From CAZXYS01 sp964645005 (lineage in GTDB: Bacteria; Bacteroidota; Ignavibacteria; Kapaibacteriales; UBA2268), in contig CAZXYS010000025.1 in assembly GCA_964645005.1 (NCBI GenBank), positions 1-63,257 of the forward strand: DNA of 63,257 nucleotides, given 5' to 3'. Under the pieces are notes generated by a model, which saw nothing but the letters and a program-made list of their open reading frames with translations, had not been told where the DNA came from and did no database searches. Each line of letters begins with the position of its first letter. Position 1 is the first letter of the stretch. Shown here piece after piece: positions 51,720 through 61,800 of this stretch. A program made the translations under genes and the position numbers.

Positions 51720-52600
51720 CTGATAATTTAGATTTTTTCAACAAAAGAATATAAAACTAAGACGAGTCTGTCTATAAATATTTAATGTAAGCTGCAGGTG
51801 TCCGGTTAATTTTAATAATTCCGAGGTGGTAAGGAGCCACACTGTCATTCACGACTGTCCCATAAGTTATTTTTATCATACTTCGGCTTTGCCCCGCTAA
51901 AGCGGGATTTTGTTTCATTAAAATGGCAGGGGCAGACATCTGGTTTGTCTTAACAAAAGAACCTGTATTACTGGGCGGAGACGTAGTGTGAAACGATATA
52001 CCCACTTATTAGACATCCTCTTTTCGCTGCGCTGCAACTGCGGCGTGACATTCCTTAAAATAGGGAATTTCATTTAACCCAGATTTTTCATTCGATATGT
52101 ACATTTATTTGTAATCACTTGCAACAGCATGCTTTAGCTTGCTGGTGTTTCGAAGTTTTCCAGTTCCTTTGCAAAGTGCTAAAGCACTTTGTTGCTAATA
52201 CTTACAAGCATAAATCAACTTTTCTAATGCAAAATTTGGATTTAACATTTTGGTAAAAAACAGCTAACCAGTCCCAGAACGTCCCGACAGATGTTATATC
52301 TGACGGAATTCCTCTCTTTGAGGGGTGCCCGAGCGAAGTTGAAGCATCAGTGAAAATCACGCTTTAGAGTGGCGAGGGCGGGGTGGATTCTTATTTAACC
52401 CCTAATTTTTGATAACCCTATGGGAGACCTGTGCTTACAAAAGAGTTAGATGGGGTTTTTCATTAGAACTCTTCAGTAATACTACAAATTACAATTCATC
52501 ATTTTAGAAGAACCACCCCTAACCCCCACCTTATTCAAGGAGGGGGAATAAGAGATGTTGAATTGTTTGCTGTTTCCCAGTGTGGGTGTCGGGAAGCAAG
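51720..52600. repeat. Mosaic intergenic repeat block D
   Basis: No gene was found here. 51855-51915 resembles the interior of the MITE (CTGTCCCATAAGT, then CTTCGG and GCCCCGCTAAAGCGGG, a TAAA palindrome at 51893-51906). 52125-52144 and 52172-52191 are palindromes with TTTA and TAAA loops. 52307-52402 repeats block A in direct orientation, including a mutated copy of its TTTA hairpin. 52425-52560 is an inverted copy of 16740-16795 and 16873-16971. Confidence 0.75.
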
Positions 52601-52611
52601 ATCTAATAACT

Positions 52612-54894
52612 TTACTTCATGACTGCAAATTGTTTTGTAATAATATCCTCGTCTGTTTTTAAAATAACATAATAAATTCCTGAATTTAGTTTGTTTGTTT
52701 TAAGAATAATTTTATAATCTCCAGCATTTGTAACTTCATCTCTCTTTAATTCAATTACTTTTCTGCCTATTTGATTGACTAAATAAAGATTTATCCTTGT
52801 ATCATCACTTAATGAATAATTTATTCTAGCATGATATTCCGAAGGATTCGGAGTTATTCTTAAAGATGATTTAGTATTGTTAAACGAATTGTGATCATCT
52901 TCCGAAATCCAATAAGATATTTTTTCCATCGGATCAGCAAAACACTCACTTATTTGTCCAATAACTTTAGAGCCATATTCGGCTTTAAATCCGGGATTTA
53001 GTATTATTCTATTGCCTGCAATCATATTTAAATAAGCTGTGGAATTAACTGTTACATTTTGGTATTCTGCAACATAAATATCTTCTTTAGCAAAATACCA
53101 TGATTCCGAATTACTAAAAGTCTTGTCAGGATAACCATTTGGATCGATGTAAACATAATCATCACCATCGATACCTGTTATTATTAAAGATACCTTCTGG
53201 GGATTATTATCTTTTAGAGTTCCTGTATGGTCAATGACTAATTTATAAAGACCTGAGGATGGGGATTCGATAAATACCTGTTCAACATTATCCAGATTAT
53301 TAACACCTTTACCAGCGTCATCATTCGGATTATTAGGATCTAATATCCAAGGATAATATGTAGCTGAGTTTGTTACTTTAATTAGTCTTAATTCCAGATC
53401 ATTAACCAGATCAGTAGAAGAACCTGTTCCAGCAGGGTCGTTCCAGCAAATAGTAGCTTTTATTGGTTCTGAACCATCAGAATAAGTGTAAAATTCAATC
53501 GAACCATTAGGCTCAAGAGTATATTCTCTGATATAGCCGCAAGGTCTCTCTGCATAATCTTCCTTCATAAGATTAGCAGCTTTTTCCGTATCCATTAATC
53601 CCCAGCCATATCTATAGTCCGGACCTGGCTTACCCCTATCATCGGCTGTGTGAAGTACCAATGCTTTTATTGTTGATGATAGCATTCTGAGAGGAGAATA
53701 GTAGCTTTGTTCGAGTTCAAGTAGTAAAGCTATTGAACCAGCTACTGATGGCGCTGACATTGAGGTACCATTCTTTTGAAAATAAGCATCATTAGCACTT
53801 GAAACCGCTGAGTTTACACCGAAACCATCTGCTACTATATCTGGTTTAATTCTTCCGTCTTTTGTTGGTCCCCAATTGCTAAAACTTGTCATGTTGATAT
53901 CTTGAAGTTCATCATCAAAAACATAAGATGATACAGCTCCTACTGATATTATGTTTTTAGCAGAACCAGCAGGACCAATAGTACCAAATCCAGTACCACC
54001 ATAACCAGCAGCTTCTGCATCTGATGGATGCGAATCAGAATATTCTCCTCTACCATCATGAGTATGAGTGCCTCCGGGATCATCATCATCCCTGTCATTT
54101 CCTGCCGAACGTACTATTACTAAATATTTTGCTGCATTGGCTGCTTCATCGATATGTTCGGTTCCCGAGGTATATTCACCAAATAAATGAGTATTGAAAT
54201 AATAGTGCGTACCTGTTTCAGTAAATACCCAACCTATTTTTATACCATAGGAATGATTAGAAACTCTTATATTATCGGCTGCTGCAGCCATTAATTCAGA
54301 ATGATCATTATTCCAGTCATAATCCCATATTTCTGCTTCGTAAGCCATGCCTATTGAATTAATAGGCGAGTCATCCAAACCCTGCCCAATCATTATTCCA
54401 GCAACATGTGTTGAATGATCCAATTCTGGATCGAAAGATGTACCGTCTCTAATAGTTACTCTACTAATGCCTTGGTTCATGAATTCTTGATGATCCGTTA
54501 ATACTGCTGATTGATCCCATTCGCCTATTGTTATTCCATCTCCTGTTAGATCTAAATTAGAACCTCCATTGGGCCATACTTCATGATTATTCACCGCTAT
54601 TGCCTGCCACATATCATCAGCGCCAGTATAAACAGGTAAAGTGTCATTATAAAATGTTCTGATTTGTATAAAATCCGTACTATCATCATTGTAGATAATT
54701 GTTGGGTAATTATAAAAATCTGCCAATGAATCCGTTCTAAGACTGTCGTTAACCCATCGCTGATAAAATACAATGGATAAGCTGTCCAAGTAATCTGATT
54801 CACTTGTGCTAGGGGCTGAATCGGGTTCCTGACAAAAAATTATTTTAAATGATATGAGAAAAATAGATGTCAGAAACAATAACTTTTTTTTCAT
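52612..54894 (-). CDS. T9SS-secreted subtilisin-like serine protease (S8)
   Basis: 760 residues. A signal peptide (LLFLTSIFLISFKIIF) precedes the protease. The catalytic triad is Asp127 in ITIGEWDQSAV, His163 in LDHSTHVAG, and Ser378 in NGTSMSAPSVAG. VRSAGNDRDD carries the oxyanion Asn. A beta-rich P-domain-like part and a short T9SS spacer (AYLNMIAGNRIILNPGFKAE) follow. The end is a T9SS type A domain: RITPNPSEYHARINYSL, LVNQIGRKVIEL, LNSGIYYVILKTDED. It should digest protein outside the cell. Two small lipoprotein-like genes precede it on the same strand. Confidence 0.93.
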   Translation of the reverse strand: MKKKLLFLTSIFLISFKIIFCQEPDSAPSTSESDYLDSLSIVFYQRWVNDSLRTDSLADFYNYPTIIYNDDSTDFIQIRTFYNDTLPVYTGADDMWQAIAVNNHEVWPNGGSNLDLTGDGITIGEWDQSAVLTDHQEFMNQGISRVTIRDGTSFDPELDHSTHVAGIMIGQGLDDSPINSIGMAYEAEIWDYDWNNDHSELMAAAADNIRVSNHSYGIKIGWVFTETGTHYYFNTHLFGEYTSGTEHIDEAANAAKYLVIVRSAGNDRDDDDPGGTHTHDGRGEYSDSHPSDAEAAGYGGTGFGTIGPAGSAKNIISVGAVSSYVFDDELQDINMTSFSNWGPTKDGRIKPDIVADGFGVNSAVSSANDAYFQKNGTSMSAPSVAGSIALLLELEQSYYSPLRMLSSTIKALVLHTADDRGKPGPDYRYGWGLMDTEKAANLMKEDYAERPCGYIREYTLEPNGSIEFYTYSDGSEPIKATICWNDPAGTGSSTDLVNDLELRLIKVTNSATYYPWILDPNNPNDDAGKGVNNLDNVEQVFIESPSSGLYKLVIDHTGTLKDNNPQKVSLIITGIDGDDYVYIDPNGYPDKTFSNSESWYFAKEDIYVAEYQNVTVNSTAYLNMIAGNRIILNPGFKAEYGSKVIGQISECFADPMEKISYWISEDDHNSFNNTKSSLRITPNPSEYHARINYSLSDDTRINLYLVNQIGRKVIELKRDEVTNAGDYKIILKTNKLNSGIYYVILKTDEDIITKQFAVMK

Positions 54895-54904
54895 GATTTT
54901 TACC

Positions 54905-55426
54905 TCATCTCAGTTGATTAATAATTTGTTTTATTTCACTGTAAAAGTCTTCGAAAGTATCCGGATATTTATAGTATCCACTATATGGTTTAGGTAAAAT
55001 ATGTAGGACCTTAAGACTGTCTGATTTACCTAATCTCCAACCAATAGTTTCATATGGTGAAGGTGTTACCATTACTGATGTTGAATCCAAATCAGGTACA
55101 ACTTCCGGATATTCATTGAAATTATATTTAATAAAGATACTATCTAGTGAATCAATGAATGACTTTTCTAAAACAGTATCTCTATCAAAAGTATATGATT
55201 TGCGGAATAAAATTGTGTAACTTGAAAGTTGATGATTAAAATCAATCATATAAACTGCCCCGGATTCATCGCCTTCATTATATTCATCCCAACCACCAGA
55301 TATTTGATAATAAAACTTGATGTTGGAAGTATCGGCAAATGGATCAACTTCATGCTTTACAGGATTATCGTCGCTGCAGGAACAAAGAATTGTCATTGTC
55401 AATATGATTAATAATGTTATTTTCAT
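54905..55426 (-). CDS. Lipoprotein, paralogous to the C-terminal half of the next gene
   Basis: 173 residues. MTILCSC gives a lipobox with Cys17. The domain after residue 80 has IDSLDSIFIKYNFNEYPEVVP, then ETIGWRLGKSDSLKVL and PKPYSGYYKYPDTFEDFYSE. The same phrases occur in the gene at 55436 (SIDFIFNKYNFTSYPDLVP and PKPYSGYYKYPDQFEEFYDD), so they are tandem paralogues. I recognise no known family. It starts 10 nt after the gene at 55436 ends, and lies 11 nt before the subtilase gene. Confidence 0.75.
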   Translation of the reverse strand: MKITLLIILTMTILCSCSDDNPVKHEVDPFADTSNIKFYYQISGGWDEYNEGDESGAVYMIDFNHQLSSYTILFRKSYTFDRDTVLEKSFIDSLDSIFIKYNFNEYPEVVPDLDSTSVMVTPSPYETIGWRLGKSDSLKVLHILPKPYSGYYKYPDTFEDFYSEIKQIINQLR

Positions 55427-55435
55427 AGTACATCC

Positions 55436-56070
55436 TCATTTCATTAGATTAATAATTTGTCTAAGATCATCGTAGAATTCCTCGAATTGATCCGGATATT
55501 TATAGTATCCGCTATATGGTTTAGGTCTAATATTAAGAACCTTTAATGGATCCGATTTTTTAGATCTCCAACCTATTTCCTCATGTGTAGTTGGTGTGTG
55601 AATCAATGATGTAGAATCCCATTCCGGTACTAAATCAGGATAACTTGTGAAATTATATTTGTTAAATATAAAATCAATTGAATCAACTAATGACTCTTTT
55701 ACATGGTCATCTTTTAGTCTTTTATATGCATTCGGACATATTATTTTTAATCTCCAGATTCTTCCGCCATTGCTCAAGGTATCCCAGGTGCCCGAGTTAT
55801 TTATATTATAACTTACTGAATGAGCATACCCGAATCTAAGAGGCAGATTCTTACCGTTCTTTCTTTTATCTTCTTCGTCTTTCAACAAAGAATCGACATT
55901 AACCTGCGGCATTATTTTTTTTCTATGCTATCTTTTGATTTTATAGGATATTTTTCTGAAGAATAGTTCTTGCTTTTGGGTGAGATTTCCCTGAAATAAT
56001 TTACACTTAGTAAATTATTGACACTGAATATCAAAAAGATAGCAATCGAAATAATTGATATTCTTTTCAT
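55436..56070 (-). pseudogene. Chimeric exported protein split by an A8 tract
   Basis: Two frames join into one gene. The first begins at the ATG at 56070 with MKRISIISIAIFLIFSVNNL (signal peptide) and ends at a TAA at 55912. The second begins MPQVNVDSLLKDEEDKRKNG at 55912. Adding one A to the T8/A8 run (55915-55922) would give an uninterrupted EKKIMPQVNVD. The opening of the second frame, with RFGYAHSVSYNINNSGTWD and GGRIWRLKIICPNA, is the N-terminal region of secreted trypsin-like or M43 peptidases of Bacteroidota. Its last 90 residues match the lipoprotein at 54905. It is a mosaic of two families and may be switched by slippage. Independent coupled translation through TAATG is the other reading. 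Confidence 0.7.
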
Positions 56071-56090
56071 GATTTTACTTTCATTTATTT

Positions 56091-56651
56091 TCAAGGTGTT
56101 GATCGCATTATTTTTTGACGGAAGATCACTTCGTAATCTTCACCTATCTTTGGTATTAGCATCCAGTTCATACCACGATAACCATCAGGGATATCATCCC
56201 AATTCTGCTCTTCACCGGAAATGTAATATTCGATCTTTTTCAATTCGTCATTTCTTTTAACCCTCCTTGTCATTATAGCCGGCTCGGAACCACCAAATAT
56301 TAAAAACCGTCCGAGTAATGTATATTGACTGAAATCAATATTCATTGGTATAGAACAAAGTGGATTATAAGAATGATTTTGTAGTTGTAAGTATTCGTTT
56401 GTATCATTTATTACGTATTTAGGCTTATAGGTTGAATCGTTTTCCGTGTAATATTCAGAATCAACCACAAACGTAGTGTCACTTGTCCAATTACTTGAGG
56501 GATATTTTAAGCATTTTTTAATGTCTAGCATTGTTGTGTCGTTGACTATATACCAACCCTTTTTTTGTACTTCGGTAGTGTTATCTTCTTTGCAAAATGG
56601 CAATACAATTGCCAAGGATAATATGAGCGTTAGTTTAATTGCTGTTTTCAT
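56091..56651 (-). CDS. Lipoprotein of unknown function
   Basis: 186 residues from the ATG at 56651 (the frame extends to 56675, but AAGGGG at proper spacing and MKTAIKLTLILSLAIVLPFC support this start). Cys20 is the lipidation site. The mature part is mostly beta strands with YTENDSTYKPKYVINDTNEY and later YRGMNWMLIPKIGEDYEVIF. I do not recognise the family. It overlaps the end of the fibre-like gene by 17 nt, so the two are translationally linked. Confidence 0.75.
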   Translation of the reverse strand: MKTAIKLTLILSLAIVLPFCKEDNTTEVQKKGWYIVNDTTMLDIKKCLKYPSSNWTSDTTFVVDSEYYTENDSTYKPKYVINDTNEYLQLQNHSYNPLCSIPMNIDFSQYTLLGRFLIFGGSEPAIMTRRVKRNDELKKIEYYISGEEQNWDDIPDGYRGMNWMLIPKIGEDYEVIFRQKIMRSTP

Positions 56652-58219
56652 GGCTGCCCCTTGTGTTATTTTCAATTACCTTCTCAATTTTATTAAGTTT
56701 TTCACTTAAATCTTTGTTTTCTTTCTTTAATTCAATAACATATAATGTCAGTTCTTCGATTTTCTGCAAGAGCTTGCCTTGCATTTCGCCGACGTTTATT
56801 CCTTTTTCACTAACTTCCTCTGCCGTAGGAATTTGAGGCAAATGTCCGTTCATTTTAATATTCTGCTCCAATTCTTCGATAGGCATCAGTTCATAGTTTT
56901 CGTCGAATACGAAGTCACTCCAATCCCAATTATTTAACTCGACGATAATTTCTTTACCAACAATTTGCCCATCGACTGACAATCTGTAATCAAGAATCGC
57001 TGGTAAATCAGGTTGATAATATAAGTTTCCTATTTGTGTATCTCCAAAAACGGTTAATTTCCTCGCGGGTGTGCTTGTCCCAATACCAACATTCCCATTA
57101 CCACGAATAACAAAATCTTCATTATCAAGGTGTCCGGCGGAGATAAGCGTATAAGCTGTGTCATCAGCGGCTACATCCCTTCGCTCTACACGTAAGATTC
57201 TGTCGTGGGGAAGGAGCATATCCCATCTTCCGCCTTGATCGGGTCTGTAATGTAAAGAAGGTTGATCTGAAATTACATACATTCCAATAAGTTCAGGGCC
57301 CCATGTAAAATCTTTCTCATAAGTTGTTTGGGAGCTAACATCGTAAACAGTCCATGTCCAGGTATTGGGATCAGGTACAGTTGGATCCCATTTAGACGGA
57401 TCGCATCCGAAACCAAAATATTTCCCTAAAGCTTGTCCGAAAACAGCGTCCCATGTACCTTTCCAATATCTAGAAAAATCACTCCACCCTTTAGGTGGAT
57501 AATTCGGATCTGGATTTGCTAATGGAAAATCATCAGGCCAGTTTCCACCAGCTTGTTGTCCAAAAGAAATAGCCAGTGTACTATTGCGGTTGTCGATGTT
57601 CCAGGTTGTTCCGCCACCGCCAGGGAATAATCTCAAGCAGCCATCATAATTATAGCCTTCGGCGCCATTAATCCAACCAGAAAGGATCGTTCCTCTTACT
57701 TCGAGTTTTGTATCCTCGTTGCCCGGAAGAAAGTCATCGTCAGTTATTCCTATACCTGTCCTACCGTCCGGTCTGATTGTCATTCGTTCGAAATCATTAA
57801 TGTAGGTAGCAGATTCCGGAGTTGTGGCAAATCGTATAGATCCAGTGTGTTTTCTTGCGGATATAATTATATCTGAAAGAAATTCATTTTCTGATCCAGC
57901 ATTAGAAGACAATAATAAATCACCTTCATCAGCTATATTTGAATACTGCGTATAATTATGAACTGTGTTTAGAACCAGATAACCCCAATAATCCATTAAT
58001 TCAGTAGTATAGGATAGCTTTATTGCGGGATCACCACAAGTTGTTCGGCTGTCAATGTGCAAAGGCTTTTGTGGTGACAATGTCTGTATACCAATAGGAC
58101 CAGATGTCGGCCATGGTGTATGGTTACAGGTTTGCGCTTTTAAACTCACCCCCCCCCCCGTAGAGGATTCCGACAAATAATGCTGTGATAAGAAAGCGAA
58201 TTGCAGGTAAAGATTTCAT
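56635..58219 (-). CDS. Fibre-like surface protein, out of frame at a G11 tract
   Basis: The full gene starts at the ATG at 58219, with AGGAGGG just upstream, and codes MKSLPAIRFLITALFVGILY, a signal peptide. G11 (58159-58149) follows. With 11 Gs the frame ends at a TAA at 58124 after 31 residues. With 10 Gs it enters VSLKAQTCNHTPWPTSGPIG and continues for about 500 residues to 56635. The body has tail-fibre-like repeats (VGIGTSTPARKLTVFG, IRPDGRTGIGITDDD), and the end is coiled coil near GHLPQIPTAEEVSEKG, with KENKDLSEKLNKIEKVIENN. This resembles the stalk and neck of S74-peptidase fibres, without the S74 catalytic part. It was probably on the cell surface. It is off as assembled. Confidence 0.8.
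58149..58159 (-). repeat. Poly-G tract (11 G) inside the signal peptide
   Basis: Eleven C on the plus strand, read as G11 in the gene. It lies between the hydrophobic core and the predicted cleavage site (SLKAQ). One base fewer would restore the frame. Confidence 0.85.
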
Positions 58220-58851
58220 TTTTCCCTCCTGTGGAGTAGTTGATTAATTGTTATTTATATTATGACCAATCAGGTCAATAAAAAAATCAAAATTCACAAA
58301 AGAACTGTCGTCCGCTTGTTTTCCTACCCTGAAAGTCTCTCTTACTCCTCGCGTTGACTTTTCAGCTTTCCTGTTTCTTACCTTTTTTCTTATTTTAATA
58401 CCACAAGTTATTACTAAAATAATAATAATTTCCTTATATGCAAGTACTTTTTTATTAATTTTTGTTAATAATTGGATTTTTCTTTTTCCGGGAGTTGTTA
58501 TATCTGCCGGATTAGGCGCCCAGTCAGTTGAAACAACTAACTGAGACGGAGCCCTTCCCATTTAGCCTTTTCCCGTTGATCGTTCTTCCTCTTTACTAAA
58601 CTCCGATTTAGTAATAGTTTTTCTCTTCAAAGTTGGACTTTGATTAATTCTCTGAGATTAAAACAAAGTGTAAATTTGCAGAAAATTGTGCTTCCCAAAC
58701 CCGGATTTTATTTTAAATTTTTGATCTTTTGAAACCGCCGGTATATAAATCTCGTATTAATCTTGTCCGAAAAATTTCAACAAAATATTGATATAATTAT
58801 TAATTTTGAAGCTTTATTAATTGACAAAATGTAAAATAATTCGGTGAAGAT
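58220..58851. other. Divergent intergenic region
   Basis: It holds AGGAGGG for the minus-strand fibre gene and, for the plus-strand tricorn gene, TAATTTTG at 58801-58808 (a TAnnTTTG box without a matching TTG). A 10-bp hairpin, CAGTTAGTTG with CAACTGACTG on the minus strand, lies at 58521-58543. A 105-codon minus-strand frame at 58244-58561 has no recognisable domain. Confidence 0.45.
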
Positions 58852-61800
58852 ATGAGAAAACTTATAATTTTAAGCATTTTAACTCTTATTGCCTTTCAGG
58901 CAGTCTTAGCTAAAGAAGGCAGATTACTCAGATATCCCAATACTTCAGATACACACATAACATTTTGCTGCGGCGGTGATGTTTACACCGTGCCTATCGA
59001 AGGTGGTCTGGCACGGCAAATCACCACTTCCAAAGGTTACGAGATGTTCCCGCGTTTCTCGCCGGACGGCAAGACTATAGCCTTTTCCGCGGAATATGAC
59101 GGCAACCGCGAAGTATATACTATGCCCGCTACAGGCGGCACTCCCGAAAGGATTACCTATACTATGGATATGGGCAGCAGCATCCCTGCCAGAATGGGTC
59201 CCAATAAAATAGTCATGGGGTGGACAAATGACGGCGGAAAAATTCTCTACCGCAGCCGCAAGGAAAGCTGGAATCCGTTCATCGGAAAACTCTGGCTCGT
59301 CGATAAAGACGGCGGCTTGCCTGACGATCTGCCGCTTCCGAGAGGCGGCTTTGCTTCCTATTCGCCCGATGGCTCGAAGCTGGCTTACAATCGCATTTTC
59401 CGCGAATACCGCACGTGGAAGCGCTATCGCGGCGGCATGGCAAATGATGTCTGGATACACGATTTCAACTCACGTGAAACCATTAATATCACCGATAACG
59501 ATGCCCAAGATATCATCCCGATGTGGCACCGGAACAAGGTTTATTATCTGTCCGACCGCGACGGCAGAATGAACCTGTATGTTTATAAGACCGAAACTGA
59601 AGAAACCGAAAAACTTACCAACTATACTGATTATGACATCAAATTTCCCTCTATTGGTCCTTCGCATATCGCATTTGAGAAGGGCGGCTATATTTACCTG
59701 ATGGAGCTTGCAACAGAGCAGATCAACCAGGTAAATATTGAGATTGCTGGCGACTTCCCCTATACCAGAAATGAAATTGCAAAGGTCAAAGATAAGATCA
59801 AGCAGTTCGAGATTGCGCCGGATGCTAAGCGGGCGCTGTTCTCTGCCCGCGGCGACGTTTTCACCGTCCCCGAAAAGAAAGGTAAGATCAGAAATCTCAC
59901 TGAAAGCGCAGGCGCCCATGACCGCAGCGCAGTCTGGTCGCCGGACGGCAAATGGCTTGCCTACATCAGCGATAAGGACGGCAAAAATGAAATTTATATA
60001 ATGAAAGGTGACGGCTCAGACGTAATCCAGCTTACCGACGATGCCGATACCTACCGTTACAGTTTAGAATGGTCGCCGGACAGCAGGAAAATTCTCTGCT
60101 CTGACAAAAAGATGCGCCTGTATTATATCAATATTGAAAATAAGAAACAGACTCAGGTCAAAAAGTCTGATTTTTGGGAAATTCGGAACTATACTTGGTC
60201 GCCCGATTCCAAATGGATAGCATATACCGACTATCTGGAATCCGAAACGCCTGTGATATATCTCTACGACCTGGAAAATGACGAGAGCCACAAAATTACG
60301 GGTGATTTCTTTAGAAGCGCCCAGCCGGAATTCTCAGAGAATGGTAAATATCTCTTCTTCCTCTCTGACAGGACTTTTAAGCCCAAGCTCGGTTCTTTTG
60401 AATTGAATTATATTTATGAAAATATGACCACCATCTTCGGCTTGACATTGCAGGACACGGTCGAATCCCCCTTCGCCTTCGAAAGCGACGAAGTTGAGGT
60501 TGAAGATTCCAAAAGCAAATCGAGTAAAAAGGATGACGACGGGGATTTAAGAATAGACCTGGACGGCTTGCAGGACAGGCTCTTCGAATTTCCTGTTGAT
60601 GCCGCGAATTACACGCATCTGACTTCCGTCGATAACAAGTTGTATTATGTAAAAAATGAACCGGGTAAAAAGCCCGCATTTTACGTTTATGATCTTGAAA
60701 AACAAGAAGAAAAGCAGATAGGCGAATTCAGCGGCTACGAGATTTCCCGCGACGGCAAGAAAATACTGTTCAAACACGATAAAGATTATTATATTGAAAA
60801 ACTGGACGCCAAAGTAAAACCCGAAGATGGCAAGCTCGACCTCAGCAATATGAAATCAACCGTGAACCACCGTGAGGAATGGAACCAGATCTTCCATGAA
60901 GCTTGGCGGCAGTTGAAATGGTTTTTCTATGCGCCGAATATGCACGGTTTGGATTGGGAGGCAGTCCGAGAAAAATATGAACCGCTGCTGCCCCACGTAG
61001 TCCACCGCAAAGACCTGACTTATGTCATCGGCGAAATGATCGGCGAACTCAACTGCGGACACTCTTATGTCGGCGGCGGCGGCGAAATGACAAAGGTTGA
61101 TCCTGTCAACATCGGCTTGCTCGGAATTGACTTCGAACTCGACAGATCCAGCGGCTTTTACAGGATAATGAAAATCTACCCGGGACGCAGCTGGGACGAA
61201 AACACCCGCTCGCCTCTGACTGAGCCGGGCATAAAGATCGATGAAGGCGACTACATCATTGCCATCGACGGCAAGACAATGACTTCCGAATATCATCCAT
61301 ACAAAGCCTGCGTCGATAAAGTAAAGGAATATGTCACGCTGAAAGTCAACGACGAACCGCAAAAGCAGGGCGCAGAAGAATATACGGTCAAAACAATCAA
61401 ATCGGAAAATGGCATCCGCTACCTCGACTGGGTAGAGAAGAACCGCAAAAAAGTCGATTCAATGACCAATGGCAAAGTCGGCTATGTCCACATTCCGAAT
61501 ATGATGACAGAAGGTTTGAATGAGTTTGTCAAATACTTCTATCCGCAGATACGCAAGGAAGGGCTGATAGTCGATGTTCGCTTCAATGGCGGCGGTTTCG
61601 TCTCGCAGATGATAATCGAGCGCCTGAACCGCATCCTCACGATGGTCGGCAACGCCCGCAATTCCGAACACGTTTCGACGTATCCCGACGCTGTTTTTAC
61701 CGGTCCGATGGTCTGCATGTTGAACCAGTTCTCGGCTTCCGACGGCGACATCTTCCCGTATAACTTCAAGCAGAATAATCTCGGCAAACTCGTCGGCAAG

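Noticed and set aside
58244..58561. 105-codon minus-strand frame upstream of the fibre-like gene
   Set aside because: No recognised motif; it lies in the leader of the fibre gene and overlaps a hairpin.
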